64,000 nt of DNA from assembly GCF_000422725.1 (NCBI RefSeq), contig NZ_AUGP01000025.1, positions 186,001 through 250,000 on the forward strand. The letters are read 5' to 3'. Position numbers and translations under genes: made by a program. The notes below the pieces were generated by a model that saw nothing but the letters and a program-made list of their open reading frames with translations, was not told the origin of the DNA and did not search any database. Positions 43,417 through 52,800 of the stretch are shown piece by piece. Position 1 is the stretch's first letter, and each line of letters starts with the position of its first letter. The stretch is from Flavobacterium subsaxonicum WB 4.1-42 = DSM 21790 (lineage in GTDB: Bacteria; Bacteroidota; Bacteroidia; Flavobacteriales; Flavobacteriaceae).

Positions 43417-44658
43417 CTAACTTTCAAATTCTTCTTTTAAGATCCTCATAACCTCAAGAATGGTTTCTTCTTCAAGGTCAGTTCTTCTTACAAGGTCGTT
43501 TACGTCCTGGTTTAGTACGCTCCTTGCAGTATCGAGGCCTATTTTTGCAAACTCTGCGATGATCCACTCATCTATTTCGTCTGAGAATTCTGTTAATTCA
43601 ACATCCTCATCCTCTGCAGGGCTGCCTTCTCTAATTACGTCAAGCTCATAGCCTGTCAATAATCCTGCCAGTTTAATATTATGTCCTCCTCGGCCAATAG
43701 CCTTAGATACTTCTTCTAATTTTAAAAACACATCTGCCCTGTGTGTGTTCTCGTCTATTTTAATAGACGATACTTTTGCCGGGCTTAGCGCTCTTGATAT
43801 ATACAACTGTGTATTGGTTGTATAATTAATAACGTCTATATTCTCGTTACCTAATTCGCGAACAATACCGTGTATACGAGAACCCTTCATACCTACGCAG
43901 GCGCCCACCGGGTCTATCCTGTCATCATAAGAATCTACAGCTACTTTTGCTTTTTCGCCCGGTATCCTTACTACTTTTTTAACGGTTATAAGGCCATCTG
44001 CCACCTCAGGAATTTCCTGTTCAAACAATTTTTCTAAAAACTTCTCAGAAGTTCTCGACATAATTATCTGCGGCTTGTTGCCCTTAAGTTCTACATTCTC
44101 AATAATACCTCTTACGTTGTCTCCTTTTCTAAAAAAGTCTGACGGAATCTGGTTTTCTTTAGGTAAAACTATTTCATTACCTTCATCATCCACCAAAATT
44201 ACAGCTTTTGGCCTTACGTGGTGTACCTCTGCGGTATAAATATCGCCAATAATGTCTTTAAACTGCTTATAAAGGTTTGTATTGTCGTGTTCGTGTATCT
44301 TAGAGATAAGGTTTTGGCGTAGTGCTAATATAGCCCTGCGGCCCAGTTGTATTAGTTTTACCTCTTCAGATACGTCTTCGCCAACTTCAAAATCTTTTTC
44401 AATTTTCCTGGCTTCGCTAAGCGAAATTTCCTGGTTAGGGTCTTCTACCTCACCGTCTGCCACTACCACACGGTTTCTCCATATCTCCATATCCCCCTTG
44501 TCAGGGTTTATAATAATATCAAAATTATCATCAGACCCGTATTTCTTCTTCAATGCATTCCTGAATACATCTTCCAGTATCGCCATTAGGGTAACGCGAT
44601 CTATAAGTTTATCATCTTTAAACTCTGAAAACGAATCTATTAATGCGAGATTTTCCAT
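43417..44658 (-). CDS. nusA: Transcription elongation factor NusA
   Basis: 413 residues. N-terminal RNA-polymerase-binding domain (about 1-125), S1 domain (about 130-200, YTAEVHHVRPKAVILV), and two KH domains (about 225-345) with RDIxxGACVGMKGSRIHGIVREL-like block (DPVGACVGMKGSRIHGI) and AIGRGGHNIKLAGLLTGY. It lacks the C-terminal acidic repeats of the longer E. coli protein. Modulates pausing, termination and antitermination. Middle gene of rimP-nusA-infB. Confidence 0.97.
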   Translation of the reverse strand: MENLALIDSFSEFKDDKLIDRVTLMAILEDVFRNALKKKYGSDDNFDIIINPDKGDMEIWRNRVVVADGEVEDPNQEISLSEARKIEKDFEVGEDVSEEVKLIQLGRRAILALRQNLISKIHEHDNTNLYKQFKDIIGDIYTAEVHHVRPKAVILVDDEGNEIVLPKENQIPSDFFRKGDNVRGIIENVELKGNKPQIIMSRTSEKFLEKLFEQEIPEVADGLITVKKVVRIPGEKAKVAVDSYDDRIDPVGACVGMKGSRIHGIVRELGNENIDVINYTTNTQLYISRALSPAKVSSIKIDENTHRADVFLKLEEVSKAIGRGGHNIKLAGLLTGYELDVIREGSPAEDEDVELTEFSDEIDEWIIAEFAKIGLDTARSVLNQDVNDLVRRTDLEEETILEVMRILKEEFES

Positions 44659-44673
44659 GCCAACTTTATATTT

Positions 44674-45138
44674 TTAAAATTTTATTACAACAACTGCTTC
44701 TTTAATCTCCGTGTAAGGCAGTTCGAGCCTTTTTTGCACGGTTTCTTTTCCTTTGCCTATTTGTTTAGGTTCGCGGGCTGTCCACTCCAGGATAATAACA
44801 TCGTTGGTTGCATCTTCGAGGTTAGCTTCTATTTCCTGGTCGTTGGTTTTAACGTTAACAATCCTGCCAATATTTTTTTTATACTGCCTTGGGTCTTTAA
44901 GCGGGCTGGTTGCGCCTGCCGAGGCAACCTCTAACGAAAAATCTTCTTCTTCGCGGTCCAGGTTGTGCTCTATAGCCCTGCTCATATTAATGCAATCCTG
45001 CAGGGTAACGCCATTATCGCCATCAATAATAACTTCTATTTTATTAGCACTGTTTATGCTCAGGCTAATTAAAAACAGGTTTGGGTACTCTTCTAAACCC
45101 TTATTTAATAAATCTGTTACTTTCTCTTTAAATGTCAT
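44674..45138 (-). CDS. rimP: Ribosome maturation factor RimP
   Basis: 154 residues; helps assemble the 30S subunit. N-terminal alpha/beta domain with [29 protein letters not shown] (read in pieces), then [26 protein letters not shown], the RimP signature, and a C-terminal SH3-like barrel. First gene of the rimP-nusA-infB operon, 15 bases before nusA. A terminator-like hairpin lies in its leader. Confidence 0.95.
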   Translation of the reverse strand: MTFKEKVTDLLNKGLEEYPNLFLISLSINSANKIEVIIDGDNGVTLQDCINMSRAIEHNLDREEEDFSLEVASAGATSPLKDPRQYKKNIGRIVNVKTNDQEIEANLEDATNDVIILEWTAREPKQIGKGKETVQKRLELPYTEIKEAVVVIKF

Positions 45139-45145
45139 ATTGTAT

Positions 45146-45170
45146 AAAAAGAGGGGACTCCCGTCCCCTC
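45146..45170 (-). terminator. Terminator-like hairpin in the rimP leader
   Basis: Minus strand GAGGGGAC pairs with GTCCCCTC around GGGA and runs into TTTTTATAC, 7 bases before the rimP ATG. No minus-strand gene lies upstream of it, so it cannot be the end of another gene; it is placed as an attenuator of the operon. Confidence 0.6.
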
Positions 45171-45198
45171 ATTACTTAGTTTTTATTAAATAACTGCG

Positions 45199-45206
45199 CA
45201 AATATA
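45199..45206 (-). promoter_or_regulatory. Promoter -7 box of rimP-nusA-infB
   Basis: Minus strand TATATTTG, an exact TAnnTTTG match, with TTTTC 19 bases upstream at the -33 position. It would start a leader of roughly 55 bases that contains the hairpin at 45151-45170. Confidence 0.5.
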
Positions 45207-45233
45207 CGAATAATTTTTATATCTTGAAAATCA

Positions 45234-45264
45234 TTGGATAATGTAAAATTAATTTATACTTTTA
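45234..45264 (+). promoter_or_regulatory. Promoter of the universal stress protein gene
   Basis: TTGG at 45234-45237 and TACTTTTA at 45257-45264, near the TTTG / TAnnTTTG consensus with a spacer of 19 bases. Confidence 0.35.
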
Positions 45265-45316
45265 GACCTTTAAAACCCGCCAATTTTTTGTTAAAAACTT
45301 ACACAATATTTATCTT

Positions 45317-46144
45317 ATGAAAAAAATTTTAGTACCTACCGATTTTTCTGACCATGCGGAATATGCCCTTAAAGTTGCAGCCCAAATTGCAAGGGATAAT
45401 GGCGGTGAAATATTTTTATTGCACCTTTTAGACCTTCCTACCCATGGAAATGATGCCGTAGGTAACGCTGCCGAAGTACCCGAAGTTATGTTTTTTATGA
45501 GAAAAGTGCACGAGCGCTTTGATGAGCTAAAAAACGCTGATTACCTGGAAGGGCTTACGGTTAGCGAGGCTGTACAGTTTGATAATGCTTTTGAAGGTAT
45601 TATTAAAACCAGCAAATTACATAATATAGACCTTGTTGTTATGGGGTCGCACGGTGCAAGCGGTTTCCGCGAAATGTTTATTGGCTCTAATACAGAGAAG
45701 GTTGTAAGAACATCTGAAGTGCCGGTGCTTGTTATTAAAAAAGAACAGGGTAGCTTTAACCCTCAGAATTTTGTTTTTGCATCTGATTTTTCTAACGAAA
45801 TAAAAAAACCTTTTGCACAGGTGGTAGATTTTGCCAACAGCTTTAAATCTAAGCTTCACCTTTTATATGTTAACACACCAAACGACTTTAAATCGAGCCA
45901 TGCGGCAGAGAAGCTAATCCACGATTTTGTATCTGGCTTTACGCTGGAGAATGGCTACAGTGCACACGTTTATAACGATGTTAATGTAGAAAAAGGCATA
46001 CTGCATTTTGCTAACAGCGTTAATGCCGACCTTGTGGGTATGTGTACGCACGGCAGGCAGGGGCTTGCCCACTTTTTTAACGGCAGCATAAGCGAAGACT
46101 TAGTTAACCATGCCGTTAGGCCGGTGGTTACTTTTAAAATATAA
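45317..46144 (+). CDS. Universal stress protein with tandem Usp domains
   Basis: 275 residues containing two Usp domains. Domain 1 (about 1-143) begins KKILVPTDFSDHAEYALKVA and carries the ATP-binding-type motif VMGSHGASGFREMFIGSNTEKVV. Domain 2 (about 148-275) begins FVFASDFSNEIKK and ends with MCTHGRQGLAHFFNGSISEDLV. Usp proteins support survival under stress or energy limitation. Monocistronic, divergent from the rimP operon, with its own terminator. Confidence 0.92.
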   Translation: MKKILVPTDFSDHAEYALKVAAQIARDNGGEIFLLHLLDLPTHGNDAVGNAAEVPEVMFFMRKVHERFDELKNADYLEGLTVSEAVQFDNAFEGIIKTSKLHNIDLVVMGSHGASGFREMFIGSNTEKVVRTSEVPVLVIKKEQGSFNPQNFVFASDFSNEIKKPFAQVVDFANSFKSKLHLLYVNTPNDFKSSHAAEKLIHDFVSGFTLENGYSAHVYNDVNVEKGILHFANSVNADLVGMCTHGRQGLAHFFNGSISEDLVNHAVRPVVTFKI

Positions 46145-46168
46145 TTTAGGTTACTTATTATATAGGTA

Positions 46169-46197
46169 AAAAGCAGGGCAATCGCCCTGCTTTTTTT
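46169..46197 (+). terminator. Terminator of the universal stress protein gene
   Basis: AAGCAGGGC/GCCCTGCTT, 9-bp stem, 4-base loop and a T-run. Confidence 0.85.
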
Positions 46198-46313
46198 ATG
46201 GGCATTATAGTGTAAGGATGTTGTTTGTTTAAGCGTATAATAAATTGATGTTAAGTAACCGTATAGTGTATTAAATGAGGTTTTTAAATTTAACGTAACT
46301 TTAATTTAGAGCA

Positions 46314-46343
46314 TAAAAAAAGGCGGAGCAATGCTCCGCCTTT
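46314..46343 (-). terminator. Terminator of the M43 protease gene
   Basis: AAAGGCGGAGC/GCTCCGCCTTT stem with 3-base loop; minus strand runs into seven T. 20 bases after the protease stop. Confidence 0.85.
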
Positions 46344-46363
46344 AGCTATAATTATGCTTGTTC

Positions 46364-47767
46364 TTAGTTTTTGATAAACTTAAGTGTTTTAGTAGCATTG
46401 CCTTTATCTACTTTAATAAAGTAAACACCGTTGCTGTAAGCAGATGTATCTACCGTTAGGTTGGCAGCACCTTTAACTGCAACGTTAGCTATGGTTTGGC
46501 CAAGGCTGTTGTAAATAACATAGCTGTCTGGCAACTGGCTGTCTTGTGTTGCAATAGTAAGCACACCCTGTGTAGGGTTAGGATACAGGTTAATGCCTTG
46601 TAGCAGGTTAAACTCCGGGTTAGCAGCTGTTGGCTGGCAAACTACAGATGTAACTAAACTTGCTCTCCGCTGTGCGTTTTCTAATACGGTATGCATCCTT
46701 GTCATCTGGTCTTGTGTAAAGATGTTCATACACGCATCGTTAGTGTAATCCATGTAATTGTTTGTCATATCGGCACCTGCTTTAGTTGGGCAGGTATCGT
46801 AGGCAGCATTACAGTCCCAGTTATCCCATTTTGCATAAGGGGTATCATTACAATAGTCGGTGGCGTTACAGTTAGATGTACCTAACGACTGAGAGCCACC
46901 ATCGCCCCAAATGTGGCGAAGGCCAAGGGCATGGCCTACCTCATGTGTAGTTGTCCTACCTCTGTCGTAACCTAAAGAGGTTGCATAATCTCCTTCAGGA
47001 AATTCTACCGATGAGCCAAAATAGCGGTAGCCAATAACTACACCGTCGCTGGCTGCTGTAGCCTGAGGGTCTGTAGGTACGCCATTTAAGGTAGAGCCTT
47101 CAGGAAACTGTGCATAACCCAATATACCGTTTAATTCGGCCGAATTGGATGTAGAGAACCTAACCACCCAGATGTTAAAATACTGTTCAGGATCCCAAAT
47201 TGTTGCAGGTTTCAGGTTTAAATTAACATCGTCAAAAGTAGCCCAGTTGGTCTGGCCCATATCTACACGATCTATACCATTAAATGCAGTTCCATCAGGT
47301 TTTACCTGTGCAAGGCAAAATTCAATTTGTGTATCGGCACCCACCTCTTCGCTATTTTCTCCGGGTGTACCTGCCATTCTTCTAAAATCCTGGTTAAGCA
47401 CTGTAATTTGAGAAATTACCTGTCCGTCTAAAATATTTTCGCCACTACCAACAGCATCGCCATTGTGTATAACGTGTACTACAACCGGTATGGTTATAAC
47501 TTCGTTAGTTGTTGCGCCGTTACGTTGCAATTTGCGTTCTTCGATCTTCTGGCTTATCCAGTTCTCAAAATTAGCGTTCTTGGCGGCAAGTTCGGTATTG
47601 CCCTCTTCCAGGTAGCTTCCGTACTCTACCGTAGCACATCTAACAACACCTGTTTTGGGGTTGCGGCCACTAAAAGTGCGTGGCTCTTTATTTTGAGCCT
47701 GCATGTGCAATGCACCCGTAAATAGCAGTACGGCTGCAATAGTAATTTTTGTAATATTCTTTTTCAT
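46364..47767 (-). CDS. M43-family secreted zinc metalloprotease with T9SS sorting domain
   Basis: 467 residues. Signal peptide (about 1-24, ending MQAQ), a short propeptide-like region, and a metzincin catalytic domain of the pappalysin/cytophagalysin family (M43). The zinc site is HEVGHALGLRH (about 272-282), and a Met-turn candidate is in NNYMDYTNDACMNIFT. Paired Cys in CNATDYCND and CDTCP-type positions suggest disulfides. The type-A T9SS sorting domain is at about 395-467 (NLYPNPTQGVLTI, ending TLKFIKN). Monocistronic secreted protease, likely to take peptides from protein. Confidence 0.92.
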   Translation of the reverse strand: MKKNITKITIAAVLLFTGALHMQAQNKEPRTFSGRNPKTGVVRCATVEYGSYLEEGNTELAAKNANFENWISQKIEERKLQRNGATTNEVITIPVVVHVIHNGDAVGSGENILDGQVISQITVLNQDFRRMAGTPGENSEEVGADTQIEFCLAQVKPDGTAFNGIDRVDMGQTNWATFDDVNLNLKPATIWDPEQYFNIWVVRFSTSNSAELNGILGYAQFPEGSTLNGVPTDPQATAASDGVVIGYRYFGSSVEFPEGDYATSLGYDRGRTTTHEVGHALGLRHIWGDGGSQSLGTSNCNATDYCNDTPYAKWDNWDCNAAYDTCPTKAGADMTNNYMDYTNDACMNIFTQDQMTRMHTVLENAQRRASLVTSVVCQPTAANPEFNLLQGINLYPNPTQGVLTIATQDSQLPDSYVIYNSLGQTIANVAVKGAANLTVDTSAYSNGVYFIKVDKGNATKTLKFIKN

Positions 47768-47914
47768 TTATTTTTCTGGGTTAATAATGTGTTAAAGTTG
47801 TGCAAGGTATTCAAATTCAATACAAAATAAAATAGGCGAATTGTTAAAATCGTTATGAATTACACTTGCTTTATTATGTTTTTTACTGAACGTTGTGTAT
47901 AATGCTGCGAAAAA

Positions 47915-48595
47915 TTAAAAATGTTTGGCAACTATATCTTTATAGGTATCGCCTACAGGTATTACAAAGTCTTCTATTTGTATTGTTTTGTTGTAAATAC
48001 TCTTTACTTTATTAACCGGTATAATATAAGAGCGGTGCACGCGCACAAAATTGGGCTGGGGTAGTTTTTCGAGTACGCTTTTCATAGAAAAACGTGCTGT
48101 AATAGGTGTTTTGCCCTTAAGGTGAATGCGAATGTAATCGTCCAGGCCCTCTATAAGCAGGATGTCATCATAATCTATGCGGTGCAGTTTATAGTCGGCA
48201 CGAATAAGCAGGTGGCTTTGGCCGGGGGTGGTGCTGCGGGTGCGTTTTTCTTTAGATGCCTTATCTGTGGCAACTAAAAAACGCTCGAAAGAAAAGGGCT
48301 TAAGCAAGTAATCTATAGCATTAACGTTAAAACCCTCTACGGCATATTCGCTATAGGCAGTGGTAAAAATAACCATAGTTTCTGGCTCCAGCATCTTGTA
48401 AAAGTCGAGACCGTTTTTGCCGGGCATTTGTATATCCAGAAATAGTAAGTCGGTTGGGTTTTTCTGTAAATACTCCAAAGCCTCATCGGTTTTGGTAAAT
48501 GTTTTTTGAAGCGCAATATAATCTACCTGGCTGCAAAAGTGGGTAATAATTTTAAGCGCAAGAGGCTCATCGTCTATAGCTATGGCTGTAATCAT
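47915..48595 (-). CDS. LytTR-type response regulator
   Basis: 226 residues. Receiver domain (1-120) with IDDEP (Asp8, Asp9), phosphoacceptor Asp54 in LLFLDIQMPGKNG and Lys in YLLKPFSFERF. The C-terminal LytTR DNA-binding domain (about 128-226) contains IRADYKLHRIDYDDILLIEGLDDYIRIHL (in pieces) and FVRVHRSYIIPVNKV. The start overlaps the kinase gene stop by 4 bases. Targets unknown; the divergent large adhesin gene is the closest candidate. Confidence 0.92.
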   Translation of the reverse strand: MITAIAIDDEPLALKIITHFCSQVDYIALQKTFTKTDEALEYLQKNPTDLLFLDIQMPGKNGLDFYKMLEPETMVIFTTAYSEYAVEGFNVNAIDYLLKPFSFERFLVATDKASKEKRTRSTTPGQSHLLIRADYKLHRIDYDDILLIEGLDDYIRIHLKGKTPITARFSMKSVLEKLPQPNFVRVHRSYIIPVNKVKSIYNKTIQIEDFVIPVGDTYKDIVAKHF

Positions 48596-49713
48596 ACCAG
48601 GGTTAAGGTTAGTTTAACTTCAAAAACATCGTTAGTATCAAATATAAGCAATTTATGCTTGTCCGGGTACAGGTACTCCAATCGCTGGCGGGTGTTTTCT
48701 ACACCGTGGCCGCTTTCTTCGCCGGCCGGCAGGCTAACAGTTACCTTTTTGTTTTTAACATGCAGCAGCAGTTCGGTTTCGGTAATATCTATGTGCACAT
48801 TAATGGCGGCGTCTTCCTCTGGGTTAAGGCCATATTTAAAGGCATTTTCTATAAAAGGAATAAGCAGCAGGGGCGATATGTACTTGCCTTGCGTGTTACC
48901 CGTAGTAATAAAAGTAAAGGCCGTGCTGCCATCCATACGCAGGCGTTGCAGGCTTATGTAGTTTTTAATGTAATCAATTTCATTATCAAGCGCTACGCGG
49001 TCGCGGCCACTTTCTGTAACCACATAGCGCATCATGCTCGATAGCTTAAGCACGGCTTCGGGTGCGGCATCGCTTTTTTCGAGCGTAAGCGCATAGAGGC
49101 TATTAAGGGTGTTGAATAAAAAATGCGGGTTTATTTGCGCCTTTAGGTAAGATACCTCTGTTTTAAGTTTTTCGCTTTGCATGCGGCTAAGGCGCTGGCT
49201 GGTTCGCAATAAAAACGACAGCAAAAATACCATTAGGCATTGCAATAAAGACCCTCCCTGTAGTGCCGGCATAAACATAGGCCAGGGCATATGGCCGCGC
49301 CCCGGCCAGTTGGGTTTGGGCATACTGCCGTCTGGCATGGGCATCATGGGGCGGGGCATGTTCATAAAATGCAAATCTGGAAACAACGTTCCGGGCACGT
49401 AGGCAATTATAAAAAAGCATAGCCCTATGCAGGCAAAAAATAGCAAATAGCGGTGCGTAAAATAAAATTTCGGAATAAAATAAAGGTAGTTGGCATAAAA
49501 AAAAGCAATAAGCAACAGGTATGATAAAAAGCTTTTTTGAAAACCGGCCTGCTCAAACAATATTTTTTTTGTTTCGAGGTCAGGAGACGAAAGTATGGGT
49601 ATGCTTATAAACAGGAGGCATCCTAATATATGAAGCAGGTAGGGTTGCAGTTTTTTTGCCATTATAAAAATAATAATAACCAAAGCTACTAAGAAATACG
49701 GTGCCAACTGCAC
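48592..49713 (-). CDS. LytS-type sensor histidine kinase with Met/Pro-rich loop
   Basis: 373 residues. Several N-terminal membrane helices (about 5-160), then a His_kinase-type core: LKAQINPHFLFNTLNSLYAL with phosphoacceptor His (about 196), and a GHKL ATPase with LIPFIENAFKYG and GHGVENTRQRL. Between the last two helices (about 116-150) lies a loop with about ten Met and ten Pro, e.g. NMPRPMMPMPDGSMPKP, plus His and Trp. The loop faces the outside of the membrane by the helix count and could bind a soft metal such as copper (inference). Operon with the LytTR regulator. Confidence 0.88.
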   Translation of the reverse strand: MQLAPYFLVALVIIIFIMAKKLQPYLLHILGCLLFISIPILSSPDLETKKILFEQAGFQKSFLSYLLLIAFFYANYLYFIPKFYFTHRYLLFFACIGLCFFIIAYVPGTLFPDLHFMNMPRPMMPMPDGSMPKPNWPGRGHMPWPMFMPALQGGSLLQCLMVFLLSFLLRTSQRLSRMQSEKLKTEVSYLKAQINPHFLFNTLNSLYALTLEKSDAAPEAVLKLSSMMRYVVTESGRDRVALDNEIDYIKNYISLQRLRMDGSTAFTFITTGNTQGKYISPLLLIPFIENAFKYGLNPEEDAAINVHIDITETELLLHVKNKKVTVSLPAGEESGHGVENTRQRLEYLYPDKHKLLIFDTNDVFEVKLTLTLV

Positions 49714-49794
49714 CGTTTGCGGCGAAAGGCTGCAATACTGCGGCTAACCCTGATTTTTAGCTGCAGGTGGGGTTTTATGCTTTGTAGCTGTTAA

Positions 49795-49819
49795 CTTAAC
49801 TGAGGGTTAAATATTTAAC
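49795..49819. promoter_or_regulatory. Palindrome and LytTR-like half-site
   Basis: GTTAAATATTTAAC (49806-49819) is a perfect 14-bp palindrome. Next to it the minus strand has TCAGTTAAG (49795-49803), which fits the LytTR half-site pattern. Both lie between the divergent kinase and the large surface protein gene. Confidence 0.3.
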
Positions 49820-49882
49820 ATACCTAAGCGACTGTCTTAAGTAAAAATCGCTAATTTTATAAAAAATTTAACATTGTATGCT

Positions 49883-52800
49883 GTGAAACTTTACTCGTGG
49901 CTATTAGTAGCTGTATTATTTTACCTTCCGTTAACATTAAGTGCCCAAACAGACTGCCCGGATGCCATTATGGTGTGCGGCGACGCTAATTACAATGGCC
50001 TTGATGCTACAGGTATTGGTACACAGGAAATTAATTTTAATAACGCCTGCTCCAGTATGGAGAACAACAGCCTTTGGTTAAAAATTTTAATTAAAGACGG
50101 CGGTACGCTTGGTTTTGTGCTTACGCCCGAAAGCAGTAACCTTAGCGTCGATTTTGATTTCTGGATTTTTGGCCCCGATGTTGCCTGTGGTAATCTTGGC
50201 ACGGCTGTACGGTGCTCTACAACCAACCCGCTTCAGGCAGCTCTTTTATACAATACTACAGGCATGAATGCCGTATCTACAGATGTGTCTGAAGGGCCGG
50301 GCCCCGATGGTAATGCCTTTATTAACTGGATGAATGTTCAGGATGGCGAATCATACTACATTATTATAGACCGCCCCGTGGGTTCCAGTAACTTTTCGAT
50401 GGAGTGGACAGGCACGGCTACGTTTCATGATGTGCCGGTTTTTCTTAACCCCGATAATATTCCAACCGACCTTGAACTGTGCGATTCTGACGATATTGAT
50501 GATGAGTCTACGGTTTTTAACCTTACTACCCATGCCGAAATGTTTATTGGCAACCAGACCCCGGTAGAAATTACGTACCACCTTTCGGTTAACGATATGA
50601 TTACCGGCGAAAGCCCTATAAGTTCGCCGGAGGTTTTTGAAAATACATCCAACCCGCAGGTTATTTATATGCGGATGACCAATACCATAACGGGGTGCTA
50701 CAGTAACGAAACCTTTACCCTTAGCATTATACCGCCTATTGTGGGTGGCGAACCCAACGACCTTGTAGAATGCGATGTTAACGGCGATGGTTTTGCCCTG
50801 TTTAATTTAGTGGCTAACGATACGCCCATTAAAGATGGCAATACCCAGTGCAGTGTTACCTATTACGCTTCTCAGGCCAATGCTATTGCAGAGACAGACC
50901 CGCTGCCGGAACAGTACCAAAACACCATAGCTTACGGGCCGCAAACTATATGGAGCCGGTTAGAAAAAACCAATGGCTGCATTGGCTACGATCTTAGGTC
51001 GTTTACGCTAACGGTGCTGCCGCTGCCACAATTTTTAAACCCTAATAACCAAAACATAAACCTTTCGCATTGCGATGATGATGATGTAGATGACCAGTCG
51101 GTTGCCTTTAACCTTACCACGCACCAGGCCATGTTTACCGGTGGGCAGGCCAATTTAGAGGTTGATTATTACACCAACCCCGATTTTACAGGGCAAATTA
51201 ATAATCCGTTGGCTTATGCTAACACCAGCAACCCGCAAACAATTTATGCCACACTAACCAATAACCAGACCGATTGCTCTAACAGCATTGAGTTTACCAT
51301 AGAGGTTACCAATCCTGTAACGGCTGGTATTCCTCAGGATTTGTTCCTGTGCGATTCGAATGGTAACGGGTCAGAATTCTTTTACCTGAACGAAAACGAT
51401 GCTGCCATTAAAAATGGCAATCCAACATCGGTAGTGGCCTACTATGCCTCCTTAGAAAATGCCGAGGATGAAGTTGGCGCACTGAGCATACCGCACCAGA
51501 ATCCGTCAACGGGCACGCCTCAAACCATTTGGGCAAGGCTGGAAAGTACCGATGGGTGTTTTGGCTATGCCATAACATCGTTTACTATAAACCTGTCGCC
51601 ACCACCGGTGTTTAATAATCCGGATAACATTCCGTTAGAAATTAAAAGGTGCGATGATGATGGGGTAGAAGACCAGCACACCAATTTTGACCTTACTATC
51701 TATAACAGCATGTTTGCCGGTAATCAGCAGGATGCAATTTTTAGTTTTTTCGAAAGCTATGCAAACGCTGTTAACGGCATTAATATAATTAATGATCCTA
51801 CTTGGTACACTAACTTAAGCATGCCCCAAACGGTGTATGTAAAAATAACCAATGCCTTAACCGGTTGTTTTAATATTGCATCAATACAGTTGCAACTTGT
51901 TGCGCCGCCGGTGGCTTTTGATGTGCTTGCATTGCAGGAATGCGATTTTAATAACGATGGCGTTGCCTACTTTAATTTAGATGCTGTTATAGACAATATA
52001 TCGGCCACATTGGGTAGTGGTGTAATTGTAACCATACACGAAACCCAGCCCGATGCCGATTTTGGCACCAACATTATACCCAATACAGCCCAATACAGTA
52101 ACGTATTTAATAATGCGCAGACATTATATATAAGGGTACAGTCAGAATTTGGTAATTGTTTTGATACTACCACCCTGCAGTTAATAGTAAACCCTGTACC
52201 CGAGGCAACAACCCCCACCTTTCCGTATGCACTTTGCGATAACGGCGACAGCGATGTTGATGGCATAGCGGTTTTTGACCTTACCTCTTTAAATGCTGAA
52301 GTGCTAAATGGCATGGATGCCGCACTATTTAGTGTAACCTATCATTTAACCCACGATGATGCCGTTGCAGGTGCCAATGCAATTACAACCCCTGCAAATT
52401 ATGCTACAATAAATACCATTATATACATAAGGGTAACTAATAATGCAACGGGATGTTATGATGTTGTTCAGGTGCAGTTGGTGGTAAATGCATTACCGGT
52501 GGTTACTCAGCCGGCGCCATATACGGTGTGCGATGATGATAATCCCGGCGATGAAATTGAAGAGTTTGACCTTACCACTAAAATAGACGAAATTATAGGG
52601 GTTGGTACACTTGGCCTTAATGTAAGCTTTCACCCTACGTATGCCGATGCCCAAGGTAATACGAACGCTATAGTGGGGGCGGAATCGTATTTTAATACCC
52701 TTGCGGTAGAAACTATTTTTGTGAGGGTGGCCGATGCTATTACAGATTGCTACCGCATTGTATTGTTAGATGTAAGGGTAGAACCACTACCGGAAATATT

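Noticed and set aside
42350..43420. Long open frame on the plus strand opposite infB
   Set aside because: It is the mirror of the Pro/Gln/Ala-rich IF-2 linker, has a biased Cys/Gly/Ser composition and no family features.
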